Source: Runella limosa DSM 17973 (GTDB lineage Bacteria; Bacteroidota; Bacteroidia; Cytophagales; Spirosomataceae). Taken from it: DNA of 64,000 nucleotides. The notes below the pieces were generated by a model that was given only the letters and a program-made list of their open reading frames with translations, was not told the origin of the DNA and did no database searches. Shown piece after piece: positions 1 through 11,153 of the stretch (its first letter is position 1; the number at the start of each line of letters is the position of its first letter). The position numbers and the translations under genes were made by a program. The stretch is taken from assembly GCF_000482465.1 (NCBI RefSeq), contig NZ_KI519422.1, positions 310,001 to 374,000 on the forward strand, given 5' to 3'.

Positions 1-699
1 GGCGTTGGCGGCTTGCTGCAAGGCTTTTTCGTCAAACGGATAATAGACCGATTGACCGTTGATGTGTTCGTACTCGGCGTACTTGTGGTGATTGTTGGCG
101 TACGGATAAAACCAGAAGAAAAAGTCGGTGTTGCGTACGGCATAAAATTTCACCAAATCGCCACGGAGGTGTTCCGAAATAACGGCGTCGGGAATTTCGC
201 GCAGGGCGTATTCTTGCAGCATTTCTTTGGCTTCTTCGGCCGTGGCCGCAAACGACACGTCTTCTTTGTGGATGGCGTGAAAATCGCCTCTTTTTACCCA
301 AAATCCTTTACCTGGAAGGTTTTCAAAAACATCGTTTCCATCGTAATCCGTTGGTACAATGTAGCTTTTGGGGTACGGAATGCCGTTTTCCAACAAATTT
401 TTGGTCATGTTGGTACGGAAACAGTTTTCAATGCCAAAGCCCGAATTAACGACGATTTTTCCTTCGTTTTCAAGCTGTTGTAATTTTTTTACGACCCGTT
501 TTTGGCGCGCCATGGTGAAAATGTACTGGTGAGGAATCTCAGTGGCTGCTAAGAAGGTATCTTCGTCCCAAAGCTGGACCGAGTACCCCATTTTTTCGAG
601 CTCTTGGATAACCAAAGAAAAAATCGCACCGTCGTTTCCGACGTGGTTGGGCGAAAACTTTTTGTTTCTGGTTACTCCAAGTAATGTGGTGGTTTTCAT
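1..699 (-). CDS. ATP-grasp-like protein (partial, C-terminus outside window)
   Basis: The frame is open from an ATG at 697-699 down to base 1, giving the first 233 residues; the end lies outside the window. The N-terminus (MKTTTLLGVTRNKKFSPNHV) leads into a preATP-grasp-like Rossmann region. From about residue 125 come stretches typical of ATP-grasp ligases: FWVKRGDFHAIHKED, then VISEHLRGDLVKFYAVR, which would carry the ATP-contacting lysine and acidic residues. It is cytosolic, with no signal peptide. Substrate is unknown. The NTP transferase at 1019-1723 lies upstream on the same strand, but five hairpin repeats separate them, so co-transcription is uncertain. The fold assignment is by motif; function is not recognised. 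Confidence 0.7.
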   Translation of the reverse strand, partial: MKTTTLLGVTRNKKFSPNHVGNDGAIFSLVIQELEKMGYSVQLWDEDTFLAATEIPHQYIFTMARQKRVVKKLQQLENEGKIVVNSGFGIENCFRTNMTKNLLENGIPYPKSYIVPTDYDGNDVFENLPGKGFWVKRGDFHAIHKEDVSFAATAEEAKEMLQEYALREIPDAVISEHLRGDLVKFYAVRNTDFFFWFYPYANNHHKYAEYEHINGQSVYYPFDEKALQQAANA

Positions 700-716
700 G
701 ATACGAATAGTTGCTT

Positions 717-1014
717 AGACTTTCCAATTGGCTTGGTGTCAGATTTGGAGAGTCTGGTTAATTTTACTGTGCTAGACTTTCCAAGTCTTGAACTCGTTGG
801 TTGTCAGCCTTGGAAAGTCTTGTTTATTCGGTTGTATTAGACTTTCCAAGTCTTGAATTCGTTGATTTTCAGCCTTGGAAAGTCTTGTTTATTACGTTGT
901 ATTAGACTTTCCAAGTCTTGAATTTGTCGATTTTCAGCCTTGGAAAGTCTTTTTTATTCCGTTTATTAGACTTTCCAAGTCTTGAACTCGTTGGTTATCA
1001 GACTTGGAAAGTCT
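717..1014. repeat. Five tandem hairpin repeats, family A (AGACTTTCCAAG / CTTGGAAAGTCT)
   Basis: Units run 717-755 (degenerate), 774-820, 839-885, 904-950 and 968-1014, with a period of about 65 bp. Each starts AGACTTTCCAAG and ends CTTGGAAAGTCT, so each can fold into a hairpin; the last unit has a perfect 14-bp stem. The loop keeps a conserved TTGRTTWTCAG-like core. The same element occurs singly at 27769-27831 and 54024-54086. The array fills the gap between the NTP transferase stop and the ATP-grasp start. It may act as terminator or mRNA stabiliser; there are no CRISPR-type spacers. Confidence 0.9.
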
Positions 1015-1018
1015 CTCT

Positions 1019-1723
1019 TTAGGCTTCGCTTAAAAACAGTTCCGCCGTTTCTATGTCCCTTACATGGTCGATGTCAACGATTTTTTTGAAGGGAAATGCT
1101 TTTAATTGTAATCCTTCCGTGACTAAACGACGCTGAAAGTTTCGCATACGGTTGGTGCCACTTTCGACGGCTTGGGTGACTTGTGCCAAAGCGCGGCTGC
1201 GTAAACAGTAAATCCCGCCCGAAACGTAAGGAATTGGATCGTCGTTGGTGTCGCAAAAATCAGTAATTCCAAGTTGCTCGTTGGTTTTTACGAACAAAGG
1301 ACTCTCGTCATCCACAAACGACGTAACGGCCATCAGCCCATCCAACGAAGGTGCCGCTTGGAAGGCGTTGATATAAGCTTCAAATTCCTCTTCGATAAAT
1401 ACGGTGTCGGTGGTGGTCAGGCAAAAATCGCTTGGCTGCTCGGTACTTTTTAGTAATTCGTAAAAACTGTGGAGCGAACTCGGCGTTGATTTCTTTACGA
1501 TAAAAACAGGTACAGGATACTTGGCCTGCAACAAGTGATTTTCGAGCACTTCTGAGGCTTCATTGATGATAATATGTACAGATTCAGCTCGGTTACGGGC
1601 AAAAACTGCAATCAGGCGGTCAATTAGCATTTCGCCGTGCAACTGCACCATGGGTTTGGGAAGGGTAAATCCCTCCTTCGCCAATCGTGACCCTTCACCC
1701 GCTGCTATGATTCCGTATTTCAT
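1019..1723 (-). CDS. NTP transferase (nucleotidyltransferase family) protein
   Basis: A 234-residue protein beginning MKYGIIAAGEGSRLAKEGF, the glycine-rich G-x-G-x-R signature of sugar-phosphate or MobA-type nucleotidyltransferases, followed by the conserved LPKPMVQL lysine segment. TTTDTVF near residue 103 probably provides the metal-binding aspartate. The family transfers NMP from an NTP to a phosphorylated sugar or polyol; the actual substrate cannot be told here. It is cytosolic. It lies downstream of the DUF5686/ceramide genes on the same strand but about 130 bp away, so it may be a separate unit. The family is well supported; the substrate is open. Confidence 0.8.
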   Translation of the reverse strand: MKYGIIAAGEGSRLAKEGFTLPKPMVQLHGEMLIDRLIAVFARNRAESVHIIINEASEVLENHLLQAKYPVPVFIVKKSTPSSLHSFYELLKSTEQPSDFCLTTTDTVFIEEEFEAYINAFQAAPSLDGLMAVTSFVDDESPLFVKTNEQLGITDFCDTNDDPIPYVSGGIYCLRSRALAQVTQAVESGTNRMRNFQRRLVTEGLQLKAFPFKKIVDIDHVRDIETAELFLSEA

Positions 1724-1779
1724 TTTGGTGTCTGTTTTTTGTTTATCTGTTAACGGGGAGCACGAGGTCTTTTATTTGA

Positions 1780-1834
1780 CCACATAGTTCAGATAGTTCT
1801 CTATGTGTTAATTCTCAGGTGCTCTATGTGTTAA
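1780..1834. repeat. ACACATAG / CTATGTGT repeat (family C), weak copy
   Basis: CCACATAG is followed by two CTATGTGTTA copies within 55 bp, between the NTP transferase start and the DUF5686 stop. It is a diverged relative of the repeats at 10989-11144, 18544-18634 and 38671-38713. Confidence 0.55.
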
Positions 1835-1854
1835 AATAAACAATAGATAACTGT

Positions 1855-4410
1855 CTAAAAATCAAGTCTAAAACGTGTTCTTACTCCCCACTGAACCGTG
1901 TTTGGGTTGTTGAGGTAACTAAAACGTCGTACCAAATCGACCCGAACTAATTTGAAAATATTGGCCACGCCAACGCTTCCTTCAATGTACGGTTGGCTGC
2001 CAAGAGTGTAGCTAATGCTACGTCCTTCCGAATCGACAGGGAAACGAAAAACGGATGCGCCTTTGTTAGGGTTGTTTTCATCGCGAAGGCCACCTACCAA
2101 GGCTTTTACGCTCAACACTTCGCGCAATTTGAGTCGTTTCAGCAACGGTATTTTGTTGAATAAGAAGCCATTGAAGTAATACTGAACGTCGATGCTCGCG
2201 TAGCGGTCGCTTACAAACTCAAGGAAATTCATCAAGTTGTAAGAGTTCAATTGGTACGCGTAGGTTTGGTTGGCGCGGTGAATCATCAACAGCGGAAATG
2301 GAATATTGTTGCCAAAAATGTAGCCACCTTCGGCTGTTACGTCCGCAAAACCATACTGTGATAAATAAACACGTTTGGCGACATTGCCAGTAATTGTATG
2401 ATAGTCGGTTTGGCCTGACAAAAGCCCCTTTATCCCAGCGTTATAACGCAACGTAAAAATAGGGGAGCGATTGATGAGCGGCGTCCGATAGAGTTTTCCT
2501 TGATAAAACTGCTCGTTGGGGGCATAGCGAAGCTCCAAGCTCAATTCGGTATTGTTGAGTTGGGCTACATTTTGAGCTGCGCCGTCAGTAGTTCGTTCGT
2601 ACTTGAGAATGCCTGCGGGCGTTTGTGCCCATTGGGTAAATCCAAACTTGTACGAAAAGTGATTGGTGAACTCGCGGATGTATTCCAATTTTATAACATC
2701 GTTGTACAGCCAACGGTTGTTATCGCCGCGTTTGAACGACAGCAGGAAGTTATCTTCTTGGACAAACTGCAACTCTTGTCCAGGGATTTTTGTGTCGCGC
2801 TGATAACTCGCCCGAATGTAGTGTAGCGGAAAATGATAGACCGATTTGTTGTTCAGCGAAAATGTACTGCTCGCAAAATATTTCCATTTTTGGTCTTTGA
2901 AACCGTACGCTCCATACCCTTCAAAATAGAGTCGATTGCTGAGTTCGGTGGTGGTGCGTCCGCCAAAGCGTAGGCGAAAACCTTCCACGGGGTTGAAACT
3001 ATAAAACGTATTGGCAGGTCCGATTTCCACTTTTCCAAAAGACTTGTACCCCGCAAAAAACAAGGTAGTGATGTCCATAATTCGACGGAACGATGGGATG
3101 GTCTGGAGCGTATCTACGTTCCGGTAGATGTTGCTCTCCATGCGGTCGAGGGGGAGGTGACGTAAATTGCTCCAATAGGCTTCGTTGTTGGCATTTAGCT
3201 TGGCAAACGTCGGCGCATTTTCTTGGGCAGGGCCTTTATAAAGGCTATCAGGACGGGGCTGATTGGTCAAGAAATTTTTAAAATTTACGACACGCTGACC
3301 GTACAAACCTGCGGCTTTTTCGCCCAACGAAAACTCCATTCCCAACGACGTTTTGCTGGGGCGGTAGCGTCCATCTTCCTCTTTTACAAATTCAATTTTG
3401 GCCTCAAGGTCACGCATGAAGTTGAGGTTAATGTCTTTGTTTACGGTTAAATACGCGTTTTGAACGCTGTAATTTCCGTCGAGGGTAATAAATAGTTTAC
3501 CCTCAAAAAGCATATCGGCTTTATTGCGAGGTACAAACCCAAGCTCAATCAACCAAGGCGTTTGGGTCTTGACGGTATCACGAATAAAAAACTTATAAAA
3601 CGTAGGAGCGGTGTTAGCAATGGGGCTCAAAAGCAAATTAGTTGCAATTGAGATGTCATTTTTATAAATATCAATGTCTTCGTACAACCGTCTGAAATAG
3701 GCATTTAGCCCCTCGTTGTCAATAAATTTTTGGTCAAATTCTGCCTTGCGGTCGGCTTGCACCCATTGTTTTTTGGTATAAGGGTTTTTGCGAAAATATA
3801 CTTGTGATAGTTTCTCCTGCATGTAAGCGGGTAGCATATTTTTTCCGCCCATTCCAGCCGAATCTTGGGCTACAAACAAAAATTGATAATTACGAAAAAT
3901 GCGTTTGTCCTTAAATTCATCAGAAAGATTGCTCAGCGCAAGCGATATTTTTTCGTACTGCTCGTACTCCACATAGTCGTTTTGGGTCATGCGGTTCTGC
4001 TCTTTGTGGTCAATCACCTGACGAATGAGCTGAACCGCAGGATTATCCTTGTTGCGGTAGCGAGTGGTTTTTCCTTTGACAACAATTTCTTTGAGCAAAA
4101 GCGCATCCACCGCCAATTTGACGTTGATAGTCTGGGTGTTACCTGGCGTGACCGTTTTCTCGATGCTTTGGTAACCGATGTACGTAAACTTGATTTTGGG
4201 CTGTTTGTTGGGTACGCTGAGGGTATATTGTCCATCCGCATCGGAGGTGGTTCCGATGGTCGTGCCTACTACCTGTACGTTGACAAAAGGTAGCGTTTCG
4301 CCCGTTTTAGCGTCCGAAATGACTCCTTTTACAACCGTTGCGCTTTGGCCGTAGAGAAGGGTTATCGGCAAAAGCAGCACTAATACGATGAGTGTGGTTA
4401 TTCTTTTCAT
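1855..4410 (-). CDS. DUF5686 / carboxypeptidase-regulatory-like outer-membrane protein
   Basis: An 851-residue protein with a signal peptide (MKRITTLIVLVLLLPITLLYGQ). A carboxypeptidase regulatory-like beta-sandwich follows at about 25-110 (GVISDAKTGETLPFVNVQVVG, DADGQYTL, YIGYQS), then a long beta-rich region ending GVRTRFRLDF, the C-terminal strand expected of an outer-membrane barrel. This is the typical architecture of the Bacteroidota DUF5686 family, whose function is not established. It starts 62 bp downstream of the ceramide operon on the same strand and may be co-transcribed; a link to outer-membrane lipid is only inference. Confidence 0.85.
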   Translation of the reverse strand: MKRITTLIVLVLLLPITLLYGQSATVVKGVISDAKTGETLPFVNVQVVGTTIGTTSDADGQYTLSVPNKQPKIKFTYIGYQSIEKTVTPGNTQTINVKLAVDALLLKEIVVKGKTTRYRNKDNPAVQLIRQVIDHKEQNRMTQNDYVEYEQYEKISLALSNLSDEFKDKRIFRNYQFLFVAQDSAGMGGKNMLPAYMQEKLSQVYFRKNPYTKKQWVQADRKAEFDQKFIDNEGLNAYFRRLYEDIDIYKNDISIATNLLLSPIANTAPTFYKFFIRDTVKTQTPWLIELGFVPRNKADMLFEGKLFITLDGNYSVQNAYLTVNKDINLNFMRDLEAKIEFVKEEDGRYRPSKTSLGMEFSLGEKAAGLYGQRVVNFKNFLTNQPRPDSLYKGPAQENAPTFAKLNANNEAYWSNLRHLPLDRMESNIYRNVDTLQTIPSFRRIMDITTLFFAGYKSFGKVEIGPANTFYSFNPVEGFRLRFGGRTTTELSNRLYFEGYGAYGFKDQKWKYFASSTFSLNNKSVYHFPLHYIRASYQRDTKIPGQELQFVQEDNFLLSFKRGDNNRWLYNDVIKLEYIREFTNHFSYKFGFTQWAQTPAGILKYERTTDGAAQNVAQLNNTELSLELRYAPNEQFYQGKLYRTPLINRSPIFTLRYNAGIKGLLSGQTDYHTITGNVAKRVYLSQYGFADVTAEGGYIFGNNIPFPLLMIHRANQTYAYQLNSYNLMNFLEFVSDRYASIDVQYYFNGFLFNKIPLLKRLKLREVLSVKALVGGLRDENNPNKGASVFRFPVDSEGRSISYTLGSQPYIEGSVGVANIFKLVRVDLVRRFSYLNNPNTVQWGVRTRFRLDF

Positions 4411-4472
4411 TTTCTTAATTCAAGAAATCTTTGTCGTTCATGTCTGTTGCTGTAATGGTAATCTATTGGTTA

Positions 4473-5464
4473 TCAAAGCCATTGGTTTTCTCGGTACCAC
4501 GTTAGGGTTTCGAGAAGCCCTCTTTTTAAGTTATATTTTGGTTGGTAACCGAGTTGCGATTGGGCGGTATCGATGCTACAATACCAGTTTTGTGCCGTCA
4601 GTTCTTTGAGTTTTTCGCGGTTAATGACTGGCGTATTTTTTGAAAATGTATAGCCTACTTCCAAAGCCGTTGCAACAAATTTCATCAACCCCAAAGGGAT
4701 ATGAATCCGAACAGGTTTTTTGCCACTCCATGCGTTGAAAATCTCGGCCAGTTCATAACGGTTATATGCGGCTCCGTCCGAAACGTTGAAAACATGGTTG
4801 GCGGTACTTTTGTGAAGCGCTGCTTTTACCGTTGCATCTGCTAAATCCTTTACGTAAACAAAGCTGAAACGTTGCGCACCACGACCAATGTACGCGTCGA
4901 TGCCGCTGTTGAGGGTTTTGAAAAGGATAAATACATCTTTTTCGCGGGGCCCATAAACGGCGGTTGGCCGAATGACGCTGGTTCGCAACCCTTTGATTTC
5001 AGCTAAATATTGTTCGGCCAACAACTTGCTTTTACCATAATCGGTGACAGGCATTGGCGGCGTATTCTCCGTAATCGGTTGTTTTTCAGTGTATGATAAC
5101 GGCCCAAGGGCGGCCAAACTGCTCACAAAAACAAACCGCTCCAACGGTTGACTAACTTGGCAGGCTGCTTCGGCCAACCGACGGGTATATTCGGCGTTTA
5201 TGAGGTTGTACGTGGCACTGTCTTTGGCGCGCGTTGCCCCTGCTGAGTGAATAATATACTGGTATTGACCCTTTTCCAAAAACGACCGAAGTGCGTCGGT
5301 TGAACGGTAATCGGGATAAACAAAAACGGGAGCCAATGGCGCAAGGTGCGAAACATCGCTTGACGGGCGCACTGCGGCATGGACTTCCAATCCCGCTTTT
5401 TGGGCTGCCTCAATCAAGTGGTATCCAATAAACCCGCTTGCCCCCGTTATCAATACGCGCCCGC

Positions 5465-5468
<4 letters not shown>
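4473..5468 (-). CDS. NAD-dependent epimerase/dehydratase, CerR-like (ceramide pathway reductase candidate)
   Basis: A 331-residue extended short-chain dehydrogenase. The nucleotide-binding motif GASGFIG is at residues 9-15 and the catalytic YxxxK is Y144-GKS-K148. No signal peptide. In Caulobacter the ceramide pathway contains an epimerase/dehydratase-family enzyme, CerR, that reduces the 3-keto group of the sphingoid intermediate. Position supports the same job here: its start overlaps the stop of the GNAT-like gene by 4 bp, and that gene overlaps the serine palmitoyltransferase gene by 4 bp. The family call is firm; the ceramide role rests on gene order and family. Confidence 0.8.
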
Positions 5469-7803
<2,335 letters not shown>

Positions 7804-7890
7804 TCAGACTTTGATAATACAACGGATCCAATGAAGCATCGGCACGTTGTTTTTGGTGTAATGGTGGTTAGGTAATGACCTATCCTTGAA

Positions 7891-7924
7891 ATACAAACAA
7901 TTCTTTTTTAAGAATTGTTTGTAT
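7891..7924. promoter_or_regulatory. Perfect 15-bp inverted repeat between TetR and spt
   Basis: The left arm 7891-7905 (ATACAAACAATTCTT) and right arm 7910-7924 are exact complements around a TTTT loop. It lies 13 bp past the TetR stop and about 100 bp upstream of spt. It could end the TetR transcript, although no clear U-run follows on the minus strand, or be an operator for the adjacent TetR protein. AT-rich sequence upstream of the TetR gene (8619-8660) has ACAATT and a near-palindromic TTTAAACAAATGTTTAAA, loosely similar. Confidence 0.65.
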
Positions 7925-7937
7925 GCTTAATAAAAAA

Positions 7938-8579
7938 CTAAGAAGCTGTTGTTGGGACAAACAGGTACTCAGTAATCATGCTGATAATAAGGTCTTTATG
8001 GCACTCGGCGAAGTGGTTGAACTCTTCTTCGCAGGTATTGTGAAGTTTCATGTTCATTTTTTTGCCCACAAAAATAAACTGAAGACTTCCCATAATGAGT
8101 GGCATTAAATGGTCGGCACTGATGTCGCGCATTCGACCATTTTGTACTTCTTCGTTAATTTGGCTCGTCAGCGTTCCATGCAACAACTCCTTAAACTTCG
8201 ATAGCTCGGGGAGGAGCTGCTCGGGGTCGCGCTGAATTTCATTCATCAGAAACAGTACCAAGTTGGGTTCTGCTTTCATCACTCTGAAATCTTCCTCAAT
8301 CAGTTCGATTAATTTCTCGCGAATACCAATCGGTTTCTCAAAAATTCTTAGGGTGTTTTGGCAATAGTAGTTGAACAAATCCCTAAAAATCTCAACAAAC
8401 AACTTCTCCTTGCTTCGAAAATAATAATTCGTCAAAGCAATGTTCATGTTGGCCGCTTCAGCTATATCTCTTGCCGTTGTTCCTGCGTACCCCTTTTTCA
8501 AAAAAATAGCCTTTGCCGCTTCTTTGATTCTCTCTTCACTAGACTGAGTAATACATGTCACGATAACCTCCATTTTCAA
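7938..8579 (-). CDS. TetR/AcrR family transcriptional regulator
   Basis: A 213-residue protein with an N-terminal TetR helix-turn-helix: IKEAAKAIFLKKGYAGTTARDIAEAANMNIALTNYYF split over residues 18-54, with the classic GYAGTT and LTNYYFRSKEKLF segments. The C-terminal all-helical part would bind a ligand. It lies directly upstream of the ceramide operon on the same strand, 150 bp away, with a perfect palindrome between them, so it is a good candidate regulator of spt. An alternative start at M3 would shorten it by two residues. Confidence 0.9.
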   Translation of the reverse strand: MKMEVIVTCITQSSEERIKEAAKAIFLKKGYAGTTARDIAEAANMNIALTNYYFRSKEKLFVEIFRDLFNYYCQNTLRIFEKPIGIREKLIELIEEDFRVMKAEPNLVLFLMNEIQRDPEQLLPELSKFKELLHGTLTSQINEEVQNGRMRDISADHLMPLIMGSLQFIFVGKKMNMKLHNTCEEEFNHFAECHKDLIISMITEYLFVPTTAS

Positions 8580-8738
8580 ATTTCCGCAACAAAAGTGAAA
8601 ACAAATTTTTGATTGAACAATTATTTTAAATGTTATTTTTAAACAAATGTTTAAACCATTTGATTAGTACAAAAAAAACTTTTTTTTGACCAATTTTACG
8701 AGGCCCAAACGGATAATATTGAACAGTTACTGATGACC

Positions 8739-9647
8739 TTAATTAAACGAATGCCTAAATTCGAGGGGGCTTTGGTTGGTTTTGGCTTTGAACAGCTTAT
8801 TGAACGATTGGGAATGTTCAAAACCTAGTTCATAGGCAATTTCGCTCACGGTCAGTTCGGTGGTGGATAGCTTTTCCTTGGCCTTTTCAATCAGTTTTTC
8901 GTGGATAAGCTGCTGAGTAGTAAGTCCGATAAGCTGTTTCAACATACTGCTCAGGTATTTGGTGGAAAAGTTCAGGGAATCCGCCACGTATTGCACGGTG
9001 GGTAGTCCTTTTAATACCAAATCTTCGTTGTTGAAATAAGCGTTCAGGATTTCTTCTAGGCGATTGAGTACTTGGCTGTTGGTGATTTTTCGGGTAATAA
9101 ACTGCCGTTCGTAAAACCGTTGGGCATAGGTAAATAGCACGTCCAGCTGGGCAATGATTACGTCTTGGCTGAATTTGTCAATGTTGGCGTGGTATTCTTC
9201 TCGGATGTTATTGACAATACCGTTGATGGTAGTTTCTTCTTTGTCGGACAAAAACAAAGCTTCGTTGGTCGAGTATCCAAAGAACTCGTACTGTTTGATT
9301 TTTTTGGCAAGTGGAGTGTTCCACAAAAAATCAGGGTGAATAAAGAGCATCCAGCCTTCGAGGTTGTGAGGGACGCCGTTGGCTTCCCCGCGCAAAATTT
9401 GCCCTGGTGCAATGAAAGCCAGCAACCCTTCATCAAAGTCGTACTTTTGCTGGCCGTACATAAGTTTGTCGCAGCCTCTCTTGAGCGACACCACATAAAA
9501 ATCTGAAAGTACAGCCTGAATGTTGGGCGCGGATTTTAATATTTTGAGGTCAATCATGCCGATAAGTGGGTGCTGTGGCTTCGGCAGGTTCATCAACCGA
9601 TGAATTTCGGCGATGGATTTGATTCGGTACGGTTTTTCTTGGGGCAT
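8739..9647 (-). CDS. AraC family transcriptional regulator
   Basis: A 302-residue regulator with an N-terminal cupin-like sensor region and two C-terminal AraC helix-turn-helix motifs at about 205-300. The second contains LTVSEIAYELGFEHSQSFNKLFKAKTNQSP split around residue 270, the family signature. It starts 4 bp after the stop of the small membrane protein gene 9652-9996, so the two form an operon. It could respond to a small molecule and control this pair; nothing identifies the inducer. Confidence 0.9.
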   Translation of the reverse strand: MPQEKPYRIKSIAEIHRLMNLPKPQHPLIGMIDLKILKSAPNIQAVLSDFYVVSLKRGCDKLMYGQQKYDFDEGLLAFIAPGQILRGEANGVPHNLEGWMLFIHPDFLWNTPLAKKIKQYEFFGYSTNEALFLSDKEETTINGIVNNIREEYHANIDKFSQDVIIAQLDVLFTYAQRFYERQFITRKITNSQVLNRLEEILNAYFNNEDLVLKGLPTVQYVADSLNFSTKYLSSMLKQLIGLTTQQLIHEKLIEKAKEKLSTTELTVSEIAYELGFEHSQSFNKLFKAKTNQSPLEFRHSFN

Positions 9648-9651
9648 ACTG

Positions 9652-9996
9652 CTAAAATTTAAAAGGGTATTTTAACCAAATCAATAGCAATGGTAACGCA
9701 AGAAATGGAATTTCGATGAAGGCCATTTTGACGTTTCCTGCCCGCAACGAAAACGCCATAATCAACAGGATTACAATGGCATTGAGCAGGTTGCCCACAA
9801 AAAAAGTTTGAGGAAAAAGGAGCATTAAGCCAATAATAATAGAGAGTGCGCCCACAAGAGGCACAAAGGATTTGGTAATGCCCAAGTCGGCCATCATTTT
9901 GGCTTGCTCGGCAGTAGCAGGTTGGAAGGCATCCCAGCCGTGTTTGAGGCTCAAAAACGACGAAATGAGCAGGAGGGCGATGGTTACAATTTTCAT
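9652..9996 (-). CDS. DoxX-like small membrane protein
   Basis: A 114-residue protein with four hydrophobic segments (about 3-19, 44-62, 66-83 and 93-110): an N-terminal helix, then LVGALSIIIGLMLLFPQTF, LLNAIVILLIMAFSLRAG and IPFLALPLLLIWLKYPFKF. The layout and size fit the DoxX/DoxD-like inner-membrane family. It is the promoter-proximal gene of a two-gene unit with the AraC regulator. Specific function unknown. Confidence 0.65.
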   Translation of the reverse strand: MKIVTIALLLISSFLSLKHGWDAFQPATAEQAKMMADLGITKSFVPLVGALSIIIGLMLLFPQTFFVGNLLNAIVILLIMAFSLRAGNVKMAFIEIPFLALPLLLIWLKYPFKF

Positions 9997-10195
9997 TTTC
10001 TTTGCTGGTTTTTTCTAAAATTACACCAATTTTGGAATTATTTGATGGTGCAAAGTTCAGTAACAATCAGATAAATGATGTAGCCAAAAGTCGCAATGTT
10101 GTAGCTGAAAAGGAAAAAAGTGATGATAAGAAATAATTCGGATTGTGAGCAACCCTCAGCACATAAAACGTTTATCACTCCTCACTCATCTCTCC

Positions 10196-10921
10196 TCACT
10201 CAAACTTCCCCTTCTTCCGCATTCGGTAGGCATTCATGGCAGTTTTACCTAGTTTGTCGATAAGTTGATAGTTGACGACCACCCCCACGGCGGCACCAAT
10301 GCCAGGAATGAGTTGCGCCATTTTTGCCAAATCGATGTAGTCGCGGTACTCTTGTTGAAACGTACGCCAGTCGAAGGCGTGGATGTCTTCAGGTAAAAGC
10401 TTACTTTTTTCCTCCCAATCAACGATTTGCAGATACACCTCTCGACGGCGTTCTTGACTTGAAAACGCCAGCTGAAAGATGTGTAACAGAAAAATCCGCT
10501 CGCGGTAGTCGTTGATAGGATAGCCATAACAAGCCGTAATGTCGAAAAGGAGCTTCATTTTGAGACTAAGCAATAGCGGAAAGTCGGCCAAAGCCAGCCA
10601 GAAGCCGCCCGCGCCCGCCACGCCGCCTTCGGCCGCACCAGCGGTTTTATAGAAACTAATGCGTCGTCGTACTTCATCTTCTTGTTGCTCAAAACTAACC
10701 GCAGGTGCAGGAAGTGGCGTGATAAACTCCGCACCAAAAAGCACACCACGGGTCATTTGCTTGATGGTGGTGGTGATGATTTCGTGAATTTTCTCAGGAA
10801 TCAGGTTATTGATCCACTTTTGGGTGGCTTTGGCGAGACGGTTGGCTGCCGAAGGCTTTTTTAGCATTTGGCGTTGCCAGAGACGGAGTTCTTTTGCGAC
10901 GGTTTCTTCGTAAGAGGGCAT
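10196..10921 (-). CDS. EcsC family protein
   Basis: A 241-residue protein. The region EKIHEIITTTIKQMTRGVLFGAEF followed by a glycine/alanine-rich amphipathic stretch (TAGAAEGGVAGAGGFWLALADFPLLLSLK) and a late GIGAAVGVVVNYQLIDKLG segment (about 205-228) matches the EcsC family seen across Bacteroidota. EcsC was named from the Bacillus ABC transporter operon; its biochemical role is unclear. Here it stands alone, followed upstream by 640 bp of repeats. Confidence 0.8.
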   Translation of the reverse strand: MPSYEETVAKELRLWQRQMLKKPSAANRLAKATQKWINNLIPEKIHEIITTTIKQMTRGVLFGAEFITPLPAPAVSFEQQEDEVRRRISFYKTAGAAEGGVAGAGGFWLALADFPLLLSLKMKLLFDITACYGYPINDYRERIFLLHIFQLAFSSQERRREVYLQIVDWEEKSKLLPEDIHAFDWRTFQQEYRDYIDLAKMAQLIPGIGAAVGVVVNYQLIDKLGKTAMNAYRMRKKGKFE

Positions 10922-10988
10922 AACGAGATGGGTGATGGGGTCAAGTTACTGAAATTTTAAAAATATACGAAAAATCAGCTAGGGGGCG

Positions 10989-11144
10989 CTATGTATCTAT
11001 TGTGAAAAATCCTATGTGAGCTATGTGCTTATCCCTCTTTTATTAATTTTAAAACACATAGATCACAATAGAAAGTACACACATAGAAAACAGTAGCTAA
11101 AGGGTCTATGTATCTATTGTGAAAAATCCTATGTGAGCTATGTG
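10989..11144. repeat. Family C repeat: two identical 39-bp copies flanking an inverted copy
   Basis: Bases 10989-11027 and 11106-11144 are identical 39-mers beginning CTATGTATCTATTGTG and ending CTATGTG. Between them, 11053-11086 carries the inverse arm (ACACATAGATCACAATAG ... CACACATAG), so either copy can pair with the middle. The same element is at 18544-18634. It fills the first half of the gene-free stretch 10922-11535. Confidence 0.9.
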
Positions 11145-11153
11145 TTTACCAAT

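Noticed and set aside
32-301. Minus-strand 89-residue frame
   Set aside because: Arginine-rich shadow in another frame of the same ATP-grasp-like gene.
13-483. Plus-strand reading frame of 156 residues
   Set aside because: It is the complement of the ATP-grasp-like coding frame, which runs unbroken to the window edge and has recognisable motifs.
717-1014. Possible CRISPR array or tRNA-like cluster (regular hairpins about 65 bp apart)
   Set aside because: Spacers between hairpins are short (about 18 bp) and similar, and the folds lack any tRNA features.
1855-4410. SusC-like receptor, because of the carboxypeptidase-regulatory-like start
   Set aside because: There is no TonB box or plug signature, and the order of conserved stretches fits DUF5686.
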